A DNA stretch of 64,000 nucleotides, taken from JBIOXB01 sp050732395 (GTDB taxonomy: Bacteria > Zhuqueibacterota > Zhuqueibacteria > Zhuqueibacterales > Zhuqueibacteraceae). A program made the translations under genes and the position numbers. The notes under the pieces were generated by a model. That model did not search any database. It worked only from the letters and a program-made list of their open reading frames with translations, and was not told the DNA's origin. The DNA is taken from assembly GCA_050732395.1 (NCBI GenBank), contig JBOHQX010000078.1, positions 1 to 64,000 of the forward strand, given 5' to 3'. Of the stretch, positions 11,401 to 19,444 are shown in pieces. The stretch's first letter is position 1; the number at the start of each line of letters is the position of its first letter.

Positions 11401-12288
11401 TCGGAGCGTGAAGTCCAGCAAAAGAGTGAGGAGGCGTTTTCGGCGGTAGATGATCTCCTGCGGAGTGAGATCGATTTTTCTTTCACTGGCCAGCCGTCCG
11501 GCGGGCAGTTTGCACAACCCGAAACCTTGTCCGTCGTCGTCAGCGATCCACCGGCGGATACGGAGACAAAAGCGGGCAACCACGCGAGCCACCTTGCTTC
11601 TGGAGGCAGCGCGCGTGAAGCTACGGGCGAGGTCGGCTTGCCTTTCGTAGAGCTGGACGAGCTCATGGCTTACGCCGGCGATGATGATTTCGCTGTTCCA
11701 ATCGCGGAGGATCACGAGGCGGTTGCCACGGTCTCGGTGGAAGAGACCTTCGCTGAGCCCGATCCTCAACCCCCGTCACTGCCGGGAGAGGAGGCGCGTG
11801 AACTTCATGGCAACGGCAAAGAGGAAAGCGCGCCCACGCCCATGCGTGCGCACACCTCCGTGCTGATTTTGCCGCCGAAAGACCAGGAACGAATCGCCGA
11901 GCCGGGCGAAGACGAGCGCGAGCAGTTGTTGATCGCGGGTTTACGCTATTATCGCGCGCAGCAATTCGAAGAGGCCATTCACGAGTTCGAGCGCGCGATC
12001 GTGCTCTTTCCCAATTTTAAGGAAGCCCACAGTATTTTGGGCAACGCCTATTTTCGCAATCGTATGTACGATGAGGCCGCGCGCGCCTATCAGCGTGTCA
12101 AGCAATTGGATGTCTCCGATACCACGGCGTACGAGAATATGGGAGTCATCTACGCCAATCGCGGCGAATATCTGGAGGCGATGAAGGAATGGCAACGCGT
12201 GCTGGAAATAGATCCGAGCCGTGATGACATTCGCCGGAAGATCGAGCTGGCCGGCCGGATGATGATGAAGCGCGGCGCCACGAATTAG
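8404..12288 (+). CDS. RsbW-like kinase / SpoIIE phosphatase fusion with transposase-like HTH and TPRs
   Basis: The open frame begins at TTG 8245, but TTG 8404 has GGAG 7 bases upstream and starts directly at the first conserved domain, so I prefer it (1,294 aa). Domain order: HATPase_c_2 anti-sigma-kinase domain ~15-137 (DEASTNIMRHAY; GGLGIFMM), transmembrane helix ~172-192, extracytoplasmic region, second helix ~345-366, HAMP ~367-415, and SpoIIE/PP2C phosphatase ~426-670 (VGGDYYDF, DVSGKG, SAGHNP, YTDGITEA, DDITLVAI). Next come two helical DNA-binding-like segments ~679-795 (GKSIREACEVVGITTYAYYNKY; HPEYGAKRISEEL), a long Pro/Ala/Ser/Glu-rich linker ~800-1165, and TPRs ~1168-1279. In partner switching the kinase phosphorylates a STAS antagonist and the phosphatase removes the phosphate. 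The adjacent STAS gene is the obvious substrate. Having both activities on one membrane protein is unusual. Confidence 0.85.
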   Translation: MFKQIIKEELKVPAHTDYLADLRDFVMRIGKKYAFPDKIVNNFKLAVDEASTNIMRHAYRESGEEGFITIRALVRKQSLTICLIDQGKFFDPRRMQAPDLQRYVQIGKKGGLGIFMMRKLMDEIDYRRTEEGNELRMTKNVEPAPGKKSFFGIPVIKSAVKAIPFSLKAKYWVRTCLALIAVIALGYLYYYFQAQEVEFNRLLTTLRTVDVEINRNLEYNPDLLKDFLGNDICKLLQDAYQERESLLYEIALVDPLGNIVGHNQQELFFSKFSPAISEKQKIDKKISLYEVERKGGDLQAARIEVYDVTTKLQTPGEVPEERTLHIRAYKAYVDQRIAAVRWEYARLAVSIILLSCAGAFGLVYILMTPLHRLAEWVRLADHGEIGDEMDIDSSTEIGEIAQAFSEITSKFRESQKSLADQERLQKEMQVAQEIQQTLLPREFPELEGYELASHYEAAREVGGDYYDFVEVDKDTLGVVVADVSGKGVPGSLVMTMIRQALRTEARGVKDAAEVLARVNKTVIDDMKKGMFVTLFYVIIDSKRRRLNYASAGHNPMILYRPASKKTYYLNPRGFPVGIRLPDDELFRKSIESDTIQLAEADVLFIYTDGITEAMNSRRDLFGEERLLKIIRENGYMRVKPFVERIKDEIFSFTAGEMQSDDITLVAIKEKTSPEKLELQRAKQAHQLITQGKSIREACEVVGITTYAYYNKYKKEFEEKGVESVEVDAEIEVEAKHIAIEDKVKIFDIIKNHPEYGAKRISEELNTEAYAFTLIAENKIYDELVRNRLNTRQLREGFVARGGRTKRPMKPPGTPMLTLSGEVILDRSRNFDSPAKSARSVPPPASSSSPAKKEKEEKPAAPASRGVVEERSTFRKKEAMPEAEPVSLYSRVDELLASEDLPQQHAPPAAAPRAPSSEQPPPQSIAKAKQRVSDEPAPSRPATSSDTVGISFEDLFAGGTILEEFQQPSIGTRPELPAVASTPPEAASIDELQKDEGPAVSEREVQQKSEEAFSAVDDLLRSEIDFSFTGQPSGGQFAQPETLSVVVSDPPADTETKAGNHASHLASGGSAREATGEVGLPFVELDELMAYAGDDDFAVPIAEDHEAVATVSVEETFAEPDPQPPSLPGEEARELHGNGKEESAPTPMRAHTSVLILPPKDQERIAEPGEDEREQLLIAGLRYYRAQQFEEAIHEFERAIVLFPNFKEAHSILGNAYFRNRMYDEAARAYQRVKQLDVSDTTAYENMGVIYANRGEYLEAMKEWQRVLEIDPSRDDIRRKIELAGRMMMKRGATN

Positions 12289-12498
12289 CGACCGATCAGC
12301 ATTTTGAACGGTTTGTAATATGGTTGCGGCCTTCGTCTCGGAAGGGAGCTTCCCGATAAAACCCTGGCAAAAAACAGGTTTGCCAATTTGTGCAGCGGGT
12401 GACAAACTGTTTTATCTTCAAATCGCTTTGCGCACTCCCATGCAAAGGCGGGTATTTTTTCTGGCAGTGCGCAAAGCCATTTTTGCCTTAATTCAGTG

Positions 12499-12527
12499 TT
12501 GACTTTTGGTGACCATTCATTTATATT
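12499..12527 (+). promoter_or_regulatory. Sigma-70-type promoter for the STAS gene
   Basis: TTGACT (12499-12504) and TATATT (12522-12527) are separated by exactly 17 bases and lie about 45 bases upstream of the STAS start codon. They match the housekeeping consensus at 5/6 positions in each box, so the antagonist can be transcribed independently of the upstream phosphatase gene. Confidence 0.65.
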
Positions 12528-12571
12528 GCGTAATGGTTCAAAAGATGATATATACGCCTCAGGAGTGAACC

Positions 12572-13252
12572 ATGGAAGGTATTCAAGTGTCCGTGGAAAA
12601 AGCCGGTGTCAATTACAATATCGCCATCATCAAGGTCGGCGGTTATATCGACACCACCACCTCTGCCGAATTAGAGCATGCGCTGGACGGGCTTTTGAAA
12701 GTGGGCACATACGACATCATCATCGACCTCGGCAACGTTGACTATATCAGCAGCGCGGGGTGGGGTATTTTCATCAGCGAGATTAAAGGCATTCGCGAAA
12801 AGGGCGGTGACCTCAAGCTGGTGCGCATGATTCCCGACGTCTACGAAGTTTTTGAATTGCTCGAATTCCATTACATTCTGAAGGCTTTCGACACGATTGA
12901 AGAAGCGATTCATGACTTTGATAAAGGCAGCAGCTTGCCTAGAAAACCTTCGGGGAACAAGTCCGCGGCGGTCGCGGGAGACGACGGCGTGATGGTGAAG
13001 ACCGCGACGCGGCCGGCGGTGGCCGAGCACATGGTGAGCGGAAAGACCAAAACGGTTCAGGGCATCGATGATCACATTCGTGCGATTATCGCCGAAAATC
13101 CGGAGGCCGGCACCTTCAAGATCAAACAGCTCCTGGCCACACCCCGCTTTGGTAATTTCCGCCTGGGCTGGTTCGACGTCCGCCGCCGGCTCAAAGACCT
13201 GGGCCTGGATTCGAAAGAAAAGCGCATTGCGTTTTACAAACAGCGGATATAG
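12572..13252 (+). CDS. STAS anti-sigma-factor antagonist with C-terminal HTH-like domain
   Basis: Start ATG 12572 has AGGAG 7 bases upstream. Residues 1-~115 form a STAS domain (VGGYIDTTTSAELE; IDLGNVDYISSAGWG). By alignment with RsbV/SpoIIAA the phosphorylatable serine should be Ser61 in the SSAG motif. A Ser/Lys/Ala linker follows, and then an extra domain (~165-226: IRAIIAENPEAGTFKIKQLL..., ending DVRRRLKDLGL...KRIAFYKQRI). RsbV-type antagonists normally stop after ~110 residues, so this tail is additional. It resembles the second HTH segment of the upstream kinase/phosphatase (II..NPE.G...I...L). The likely role is a partner-switching antagonist whose phosphorylation state is set by the neighbouring protein. 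The final target, a sigma/anti-sigma pair or another regulator, is not encoded nearby. Confidence 0.85.
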   Translation: MEGIQVSVEKAGVNYNIAIIKVGGYIDTTTSAELEHALDGLLKVGTYDIIIDLGNVDYISSAGWGIFISEIKGIREKGGDLKLVRMIPDVYEVFELLEFHYILKAFDTIEEAIHDFDKGSSLPRKPSGNKSAAVAGDDGVMVKTATRPAVAEHMVSGKTKTVQGIDDHIRAIIAENPEAGTFKIKQLLATPRFGNFRLGWFDVRRRLKDLGLDSKEKRIAFYKQRI

Positions 13253-13301
13253 GTTCGTGACAAAGCAAGCTTGTGATTAAGAAAATCGACAGTTGACCGA
13301 T

Positions 13302-13326
13302 GAAACCCCGAAGCTTTCGGGGTTTC
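13302..13326 (+). terminator. Hairpin terminator between STAS gene and icd
   Basis: A perfect 11-bp stem (GAAACCCCGAA 13302-13312, TTCGGGGTTTC 13316-13326) with a 3-base loop lies 50 bases after the STAS stop. It ends in TTTC and has no long T tract. Position and strength fit a transcription terminator separating the regulatory gene from icd. Confidence 0.65.
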
Positions 13327-13375
13327 TGCGTTAAATGGGTAGTGTCGAAATCAAACTGGAAAAGAGGAGAGGAAC

Positions 13376-14629
13376 ATGGCGAGTTTTTCCCCTGTAAAAG
13401 TTCCCACCGGCGGCCAGCCAATTCAATTCGAGAATAACAAACTCAATGTCCCCGACCATCCCGTTATCCCTTTTATCGAGGGCGACGGTACCGGGCCGGA
13501 TATTTGGCGTGCTGCGCGCATGGTGATGGAGGCGGCGGTAGCGCGCGCATACAACGATCGGCGCCAGGTGCATTGGATGGAAGTCTATGCCGGAGAGAAA
13601 GCCGTTCATACCTACGGTGCCAACGCGTGGCTGCCGGAGGAAACGCTGGACATGATCAAAGCTTATCGTGTCGCGATCAAAGGTCCGCTGACCACGCCCG
13701 TGGGGGAAGGTATCCGCAGCTTGAACGTCGCACTGCGCCAAATCCTCGATCTGTACGTCTGCCTGCGGCCGGTGCGTTATTTTACCGGCGTGCCCTCACC
13801 GGTGAAGCATCCGGAAAAAGTCGATATGGTGATCTTCCGCGAAAATACGGAGGATATTTACGCCGGGATTGAATATCGCTCGGGCACGGAGGAAGCGAAA
13901 AAGGTCATACAGTGGCTGCAGGCCGAGATGAAGGTGAAAAAAATCCGTTTCCCGGAAACCTCCAGCATCGGTATCAAGCCGGTTTCGGCGGAGGGCTCAC
14001 AACGGCTGGTGCGCGCCGCGATCAAGTATGCGATCGCGAATCAACGCAAATCGATCACGCTCGTGCATAAAGGCAATATCATGAAATTCACCGAAGGCGG
14101 CTTTCGCGATTGGGGCTACGAATTGGCGCGCAATGAGTTTTCGGATCGTGTGGTTTCTTGGGAGGAGTGTGGCGGCAAGGCTCCGGCAGGAAAAATTCTA
14201 ATCAAAGACGCGATTGCGGACGCGTTTTTGCAGCAAATTCTCACGCGTCCGGAGGAGTACGACGTGATTGCCACGTTGAATTTAAACGGCGATTACGTTT
14301 CGGATGCGCTCGCCGCGCAGGTGGGCGGCATCGGCATTGCCCCCGGCGCGAACATCAATTACGACACCGGCTATGCCATTTTCGAAGCCACCCACGGCAC
14401 CGCGCCGAAATACGCGGGTCTCGACAAGGTCAATCCCGGCTCCGTCCTGCTTTCCGGCGTGATGATGTTCAATTATATGGGCTGGCAGGAAGCGGGGAAT
14501 TTGATTGAAAAAGCGATGGAGAAAACGATCCGGCAAAAAGTGGTGACGTATGACTTTGCCCGTTTGATGGAGGGAGCCAGAGAAGTTAAATGCTCCGAAT
14601 TTGCGCAGGCGATTATCGGCAATCTTTGA
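13376..14629 (+). CDS. icd: NADP-dependent isocitrate dehydrogenase
   Basis: 417 aa, the usual length of the E. coli-type enzyme, starting at ATG 13376 behind a strong GAGGAGAGG ribosome site. It catalyses isocitrate + NADP+ to 2-oxoglutarate + CO2 + NADPH in the TCA cycle. Visible signatures are the substrate loop RSLNVALRQ (the serine corresponds to the phosphorylated Ser113 of E. coli), FRENTEDIYAGIEY, KGNIMKFTEGGF, NLNGDYVSDALAAQVGG, and ATHGTAPKYAG. The K-Y pair in APKYAG and the Y..xR of TYDFARL match residues that select NADP over NAD. The C-terminus (KCSEFAQAIIGNL) closely matches the family. The gene stands alone on this strand, and its 3' end overlaps by 17 bases the convergent FHA/SpoIIE gene. 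Confidence 0.95.
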   Translation: MASFSPVKVPTGGQPIQFENNKLNVPDHPVIPFIEGDGTGPDIWRAARMVMEAAVARAYNDRRQVHWMEVYAGEKAVHTYGANAWLPEETLDMIKAYRVAIKGPLTTPVGEGIRSLNVALRQILDLYVCLRPVRYFTGVPSPVKHPEKVDMVIFRENTEDIYAGIEYRSGTEEAKKVIQWLQAEMKVKKIRFPETSSIGIKPVSAEGSQRLVRAAIKYAIANQRKSITLVHKGNIMKFTEGGFRDWGYELARNEFSDRVVSWEECGGKAPAGKILIKDAIADAFLQQILTRPEEYDVIATLNLNGDYVSDALAAQVGGIGIAPGANINYDTGYAIFEATHGTAPKYAGLDKVNPGSVLLSGVMMFNYMGWQEAGNLIEKAMEKTIRQKVVTYDFARLMEGAREVKCSEFAQAIIGNL

Positions 14630-16346
14630 TCTCCACCATCATGATGGTGGTATCATCCTCGAGCGCTTTATGCTTCGTAAAACTGCGCACCCGCTCGAGC
14701 ACGGCATGAATCAAAGCGCCCAAATCGTGCGGTTCACGCTTTTGCGCCGCCAGCCAGTTGGCGATCACTCTTTTTAGGCCTTCCACGCCGAATTGTTTCT
14801 TGTAGGCATTGCGCGCCTCGGTGACACCATCCGTATAGAAAGTCAGCACGTCGCCCGCTTGCAGATGGATTTTACCTACCCCGCGCTGGGTCTCCGGATC
14901 GAGCCCCAAGGGAACGCCGGGCGCGCGCAATTCATGCCATTCTACCGGCTGGCCGCGATGCAGCAGCGGCGGATTGTGGCCGGCGCTGGCGTACTCCAGC
15001 GTCATATTGTCCGCGTCGAGAATTCCGATGAAAAAAGTGACGAAGACTTTGCCTTCGGCGTACTCATAGACCAGGCGGTCGAGATTGTGCATCAATCCCA
15101 GCAGATTGTCCTGGTGCGCGACTTCGGCGTACAAACCGCCATGCAACGTCATCACCACCAACCCCGCAGGCAGGCCCTTGCCGACGACGTCGCCGATCGC
15201 CAGGATGAACCGTGTATCGCCCAGCGGCAAGAAGGCCAGATAATCGCCGCCGATTTGCTGCGCCGGCGTATATTGATTCGCCATCTCGAATTTGTGATGC
15301 GAAAAGCTCGGCGCCGGAAACAGGCGCTGCTGCAGGGCCTTGGCCGCACGCATTTGCTGCTTGAGATTTTTTTTCTCCTGCATCTCGCGCTTCAATATCG
15401 AGTTTTCAATGGCCAGAGCGGTTTGATCCGCGAGCACTTGCAGCATGGTTTTGCGATACTGCGGCAAGCCCTTTAAGGGCCGGCGGCTGTCGAGATACAG
15501 CATGCCGAAGAGCACGCCTTTGGCGTAGAGCCGTTCGGTGTCCGCCTCTTGCGAGGTGGAAATGTCCACGATGTGCGGCGATTTCAAGGGCAGGCAGATG
15601 ATCGTATTGAGGCGCAGGGCCTGGATGCTTTGGTTCGCCTGGAAGCGCGGATCGTCGAGCAACTGTTCGCGCGCAAGCATCTCGCCGCTGGCCTCGGCCT
15701 CGGCAATGGCGGACAGGCTCACTTCGAATTGATCACGCCCCAATTCCTTCGGCGCGAGGTTGTGGCACACCGTCGGCTGCAGTTTGAGATTTTCATCGTA
15801 AAGAAAAATGATGGCGCGTTCGGCGCGCGTGAGCGTGATCGCGAATTCGGTTGCAATCTCCAATACGCGATGGGAAAGGGCCGTGCTTTTGGCACTTTGA
15901 TTGATATCTTGAATCGCCGCCAGAAAACGATCTTGCGTCGGCAGCAGCCGGTCTTTCCCCGATTCGACCAGGCCGGAGGTGCGGAACAGCAGTAAAATCT
16001 TGCCAATAGCGAGCCGATCATAGTCCTTGATTTCGCGGCGCTGCACTCTGGCGTCGTTGACAAAGACGCCATTGCTGCTGCTCAGATCTTGAATGAAGAA
16101 CTTTCCCTCTTGATATTCAATGCGGGCGTGGTTGCGCGAAATGGAGGGATCGAGCAAAACCATGGTGTTGTCGTAATGCCGGCCGATGGTCGCGCCCGAG
16201 GCAAAAATGTAATGCGCCACCATTTGCGGACGATCGCTGATCTCCTTCAGCACGGCGAGATACAAAGGCGTGCCGCATTCGCCGCAGTGCTGAAAACGGG
16301 TGGGATTTTCGGCCTGGCATTTCTTACAGCGCATGGTATAATCCAT
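14613..16346 (-). CDS. Zinc ribbon-FHA-GAF-SpoIIE protein phosphatase
   Basis: 577 aa read on the minus strand. An ATG at 16334 is an alternative start, and neither has a strong ribosome site. Order: CxxC...CxxC zinc ribbon (Cys 7, 10, 21, 24), FHA domain ~50-120 (GRHYDN, SISRNHARI, DLSSSNGVFVND), GAF domain ~150-320, and SpoIIE/RsbU PP2C phosphatase ~335-575 (QQRLFPAPSF, IGGDYLAF, IGDVVGKGLPAG, SAGHNPPLLH, FYTDGVTEARN, DDTTIMMVEI). FHA domains bind phosphothreonine, so the protein could read Ser/Thr-kinase output and respond by dephosphorylating a STAS protein. It is predicted cytosolic. It is convergent with icd and divergent from the amidohydrolase. It is a second candidate phosphatase for the STAS protein at 12.6 kb, but the pairing is inference. 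Confidence 0.88.
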   Translation of the reverse strand: MDYTMRCKKCQAENPTRFQHCGECGTPLYLAVLKEISDRPQMVAHYIFASGATIGRHYDNTMVLLDPSISRNHARIEYQEGKFFIQDLSSSNGVFVNDARVQRREIKDYDRLAIGKILLLFRTSGLVESGKDRLLPTQDRFLAAIQDINQSAKSTALSHRVLEIATEFAITLTRAERAIIFLYDENLKLQPTVCHNLAPKELGRDQFEVSLSAIAEAEASGEMLAREQLLDDPRFQANQSIQALRLNTIICLPLKSPHIVDISTSQEADTERLYAKGVLFGMLYLDSRRPLKGLPQYRKTMLQVLADQTALAIENSILKREMQEKKNLKQQMRAAKALQQRLFPAPSFSHHKFEMANQYTPAQQIGGDYLAFLPLGDTRFILAIGDVVGKGLPAGLVVMTLHGGLYAEVAHQDNLLGLMHNLDRLVYEYAEGKVFVTFFIGILDADNMTLEYASAGHNPPLLHRGQPVEWHELRAPGVPLGLDPETQRGVGKIHLQAGDVLTFYTDGVTEARNAYKKQFGVEGLKRVIANWLAAQKREPHDLGALIHAVLERVRSFTKHKALEDDTTIMMVEIKDCR

Positions 16347-16505
16347 GGATGAAATATGAGGTAAGTCCCCTCAGGGGCACCGGTCTAAAATAGGCGTTGG
16401 TGAGTTTATTCTCAAGACTTATTTCTGCTGAGGGATTTGCCGGAAGGTTGCCGCCCTTCGGGCTGACGTGGGCCCAAGCTCCGCCAAAAGAGAGGAGAAG
16501 ATATC

Positions 16506-18194
16506 GTGTCAAGGCCGTATTCCCGCCGTGAGGTTCTCAAAACAATTGGAGTCAGTGCTTTCGCCTCCTCGTCCTGGTGGCATAGCGCGCGCCCCCGCGT
16601 GCGTGATTTTGATTTACTGATCATTGGCGGAACTTTATACGATGGCAGTGGCAGCGAAGGCGCGCCTGCGGATCTTGGGATCAAAAACGGCAAGATAGCC
16701 GGCATCGGGTTTTTGCAAGACCTTTCTCCGGCGCGTAAAATTGAGGTCAACGGTCTTGCCGTGGCGCCCGGCTTCATCGATTTTCATTCGCACAGCGACG
16801 AGGAGCTGCTGCTCGGTAGTGCAGCACAATCCAAGATCCGTCAAGGCGTCACCACCGAGGTGCTGGGACAGGACGGCGATTCCATGGCGCCGTTGCACCT
16901 GGCGATGCACGAGGAGTTGCAGCAGGATTTGCGCGAACGGCTCCAACTCGAGTTGAATTGGAAGGATTTTGCCGGCTATTTTCACCAATTGGAACAACGC
17001 GGCCTGCTGTGCAATGCACTCAGCATGGTCGGACAGGGCACGCTGCGCCACTATGCCGTGGGCCTCGATGGTCGCCCGGCGACGGTCGAGGAAATAGCCA
17101 AAATGCAAGACCTTGCGCGCGAGGCCTTCGCGCAGGGGGCCTATGGTATTTCTTCCGGCCTGGAATATACCCCTGGAAGTTACGCCAATGCAGAGGAGAT
17201 CATCGAAGTATGTCGCGCGATGGAAGGCCACGGCATTTACTCCAGCCACATGCGCAATGAAGACGACACCGTAATCGAAGCCCTCGAGGAGGCGATTCGC
17301 ATTGCCTCGCGGGCGGAAGTGGCATTGAACGTTTCGCATCTCAAAGCTTCCGGCCGGCGCAATTGGCACAAACTGCCGGCAATGTTCGCGCGGTTGGATG
17401 AAGCGCGCATGGCTGGCATGCAAGTCACCTGTGATCGCTATCCCTATGTCGCTTACAGCACCGGCCTTTCGAGTTTGTTTCCACTGTGGAGCCGCGAAGG
17501 CGGCAATGAAAAATTTGTTACGCGACTGAAAGCACCCGCCCTGCGAGATTCACTCAAAGCGGCCGTCATGAAAGACGTTGAGAAAATCGGCGGTTGGGCG
17601 TCGGTGATGGTATCGAGTTTGTCGAAAAATCCGGACCGCCAGCTTTATGAAGGCAGGAACATGGTGGAGATCGCCGGTGCGGAGAACGCATACGCCAAAT
17701 TAGTGGATTTGATCGTCACCGAAGAAGGAGGCGGGGGCATGGTTGGCTTTGCCATGAGTGCTGAGGAGGCGGCGCAAGTGTTATCCTATCCGCATTGCAT
17801 GATTGCGAGCGACGGCTCGGCTTTGGCGACGGAAGGGATTTTACGCCGCGGGAAGCCTCATCCGCGCTCTTTTGGAACGTTCCCGCGCCTGCTGGGCCAG
17901 TACGTGCGCGAAGATCGTTTGTTGAGTTTACCTGAAGCGGTTCGCAAGATCACGGCCCTGCCGGCAGAGACCCTCGGCCTGCAGGATCGGGGTTATCTCC
18001 GTCCCAATTGTTGGGCCGACGTGGTCGTTTTCGATCCTGCAACGGTGAACGATCGCGCCACCTGGGCCGAACCGCAGCAATATCCCGCCGGCATTGAATA
18101 CGTCCTGGTCAACGGGGAGATCGTGATCGATCGGCAAAAACTCACGGGCAAGCTGCCGGGGAAGGTGCTACGGGCCCCATGGAAGCGGAGTTGA
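16506..18194 (+). CDS. N-acyl-D-amino-acid deacylase family amidohydrolase, Tat-exported
   Basis: 562 aa starting at GTG 16506, preceded by GAGAGGAGAAG. The N-terminus SRREVLKTIG followed by a short hydrophobic stretch looks like a twin-arginine signal. Family features are the D-aminoacylase-type opening (DLLIIGGTLYDGSG, IKNGKIAGIG), metal-binding FIDFHSHSDEELL, QGVTTEVLGQDG, GISSGLEYTPG, YSSHMRNED, NVSHLKASG, and the late IASDGSALATEG and ALPAETLGLQDRGYLRPNCWADVVVFD. Such zinc hydrolases release D-amino acids from N-acyl-D-amino acids or D-dipeptides. Related proteins are often annotated as dihydroorotase or prolidase-like, and the exact substrate cannot be read from the sequence. An exported enzyme of this type would scavenge modified or D-amino acids in the periplasm. 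Confidence 0.85.
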   Translation: MSRPYSRREVLKTIGVSAFASSSWWHSARPRVRDFDLLIIGGTLYDGSGSEGAPADLGIKNGKIAGIGFLQDLSPARKIEVNGLAVAPGFIDFHSHSDEELLLGSAAQSKIRQGVTTEVLGQDGDSMAPLHLAMHEELQQDLRERLQLELNWKDFAGYFHQLEQRGLLCNALSMVGQGTLRHYAVGLDGRPATVEEIAKMQDLAREAFAQGAYGISSGLEYTPGSYANAEEIIEVCRAMEGHGIYSSHMRNEDDTVIEALEEAIRIASRAEVALNVSHLKASGRRNWHKLPAMFARLDEARMAGMQVTCDRYPYVAYSTGLSSLFPLWSREGGNEKFVTRLKAPALRDSLKAAVMKDVEKIGGWASVMVSSLSKNPDRQLYEGRNMVEIAGAENAYAKLVDLIVTEEGGGGMVGFAMSAEEAAQVLSYPHCMIASDGSALATEGILRRGKPHPRSFGTFPRLLGQYVREDRLLSLPEAVRKITALPAETLGLQDRGYLRPNCWADVVVFDPATVNDRATWAEPQQYPAGIEYVLVNGEIVIDRQKLTGKLPGKVLRAPWKRS

Positions 18195-18272
18195 ATACGT
18201 TTACCGTGCTGCCTGCCTGTTACAACATTTTCATAACTCGCCGGCCTCCGCGAAAGAGCGAGGATGCTGTTA

Positions 18273-18301
18273 TTGACTTTGAGTTTCTGAATTCATAGAT
18301 T
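18273..18301 (+). promoter_or_regulatory. Probable promoter of the glycan-precursor cluster
   Basis: TTGACT (18273-18278) and TAGATT (18296-18301) are spaced by 17 bases in the 175-base gap before the dehydratase gene. The -10 box matches consensus at only 4 of 6 positions, so this is a moderate prediction. Confidence 0.4.
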
Positions 18302-18369
18302 GCTGCCTTTGGTTCGGTGCACGCATCGAATGATTCAACATCGTGGGCGACATGACAAAGGATATTCAG

Positions 18370-19374
18370 ATGCAAAAATTTCTTGTCACCGGAGGCGCGG
18401 GATTTATTGGCAGCAATTTCATCCGCTACGTGCTGCGACAGCGGGACAACGCCAGCGTTATCAACCTCGACAAACTCACCTACGCGGGGAATCTGGAAAA
18501 TTTGCGCGATTTGAAAGGCCATCCGAATTATCGCTTCACCAAAGGCGATATTTGCGACGCGGCATTGGTCGACGAGCTGATGCCCGGTGTCGACACCGTG
18601 GTCAATTTCGCGGCAGAAAGCCACGTCGACCGCTCCATTAGCGGGCCGGATGCTTTCATTCGCACCGATATTTTCGGCACCTTCGTTTTGCTGGAAGCGG
18701 CGCGCCGCCACGGCGTGAATAAGTTCATCCAGATTTCGACCGATGAAGTATACGGCAGCACGGAAGGCCGCAGCTTCAAAGAGACCGATGCGTTGATGCC
18801 TTCGAGCCCTTATTCCGCTTCCAAAGCCGGCGCCGACCGGCTGGCGTACTCTTATTTCGTCACCTATGGCGTGCCGGTGGTGCTGACACGCTGCTCGAAC
18901 AACTTCGGGCCCTATCAATATCCCGAAAAACTCATCCCATTGTTCGTGACCAACGCGCTTCAGAATCACTCCTTGCCGATTTACGGCGACGGCAAGAACG
19001 TGCGCGATTGGATTCACGTCGACGATCATTGTGATGCAATTCTGTTTCTGCTCGAGCGCGGCCGCAACGGCGAAGTGTACAATATTGGCGGCGGCAACGA
19101 GCGCACGAACCTCGACATCACGGATTTCATCCTCTCGTATTTAAAGAAGCCGCACAGCCTCAAGGCCTTCGTCCAGGACCGCCTCGGCCACGACCGCCGT
19201 TATTCATTGGATAGCGGCAAAATCGCGGCGCTGGGATGGCAACCGAAGCATCCGCTCGAGCCGGCGCTGGCCAGCACGATCGAATGGTACGCGGAAAATC
19301 GCTGGTGGTGGGAAAAACTGAAGAGCGGAGAGTATTTGGAGTACTATAAAAATCATTACGGGCGAGTGTTGTAA
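18370..19374 (+). CDS. rfbB: dTDP-glucose 4,6-dehydratase
   Basis: The frame opens at GTG 18343, but ATG 18370 has AAAGGA 7 bases upstream and begins just before the nucleotide-binding loop, giving 334 aa (family usual ~330-350). Seen are the Rossmann TGGAGFIGSNF, NLDKLTYAGN, FAAESHVDRSI, the catalytic ISTDEVYGS segment, the YSASKAGAD (YxxxK) motif, RCSNNFGPYQYPEKLIP, and DWIHVDDH. The enzyme converts dTDP-glucose to dTDP-4-keto-6-deoxyglucose, the precursor of rhamnose and other deoxysugars in surface glycans. rfbA, rfbC and rfbD are not in this window, so the pathway would need partners elsewhere. Two sugar-biosynthesis/transfer genes follow on the same strand. Confidence 0.93.
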   Translation: MQKFLVTGGAGFIGSNFIRYVLRQRDNASVINLDKLTYAGNLENLRDLKGHPNYRFTKGDICDAALVDELMPGVDTVVNFAAESHVDRSISGPDAFIRTDIFGTFVLLEAARRHGVNKFIQISTDEVYGSTEGRSFKETDALMPSSPYSASKAGADRLAYSYFVTYGVPVVLTRCSNNFGPYQYPEKLIPLFVTNALQNHSLPIYGDGKNVRDWIHVDDHCDAILFLLERGRNGEVYNIGGGNERTNLDITDFILSYLKKPHSLKAFVQDRLGHDRRYSLDSGKIAALGWQPKHPLEPALASTIEWYAENRWWWEKLKSGEYLEYYKNHYGRVL

Positions 19375-19444
19375 CACTTGTCGCGTCTTCCCTGGTGGGA
19401 ATCGTTACTGAGGATCTCGGTTTGTTAAGGAAGGAATACTGTTT

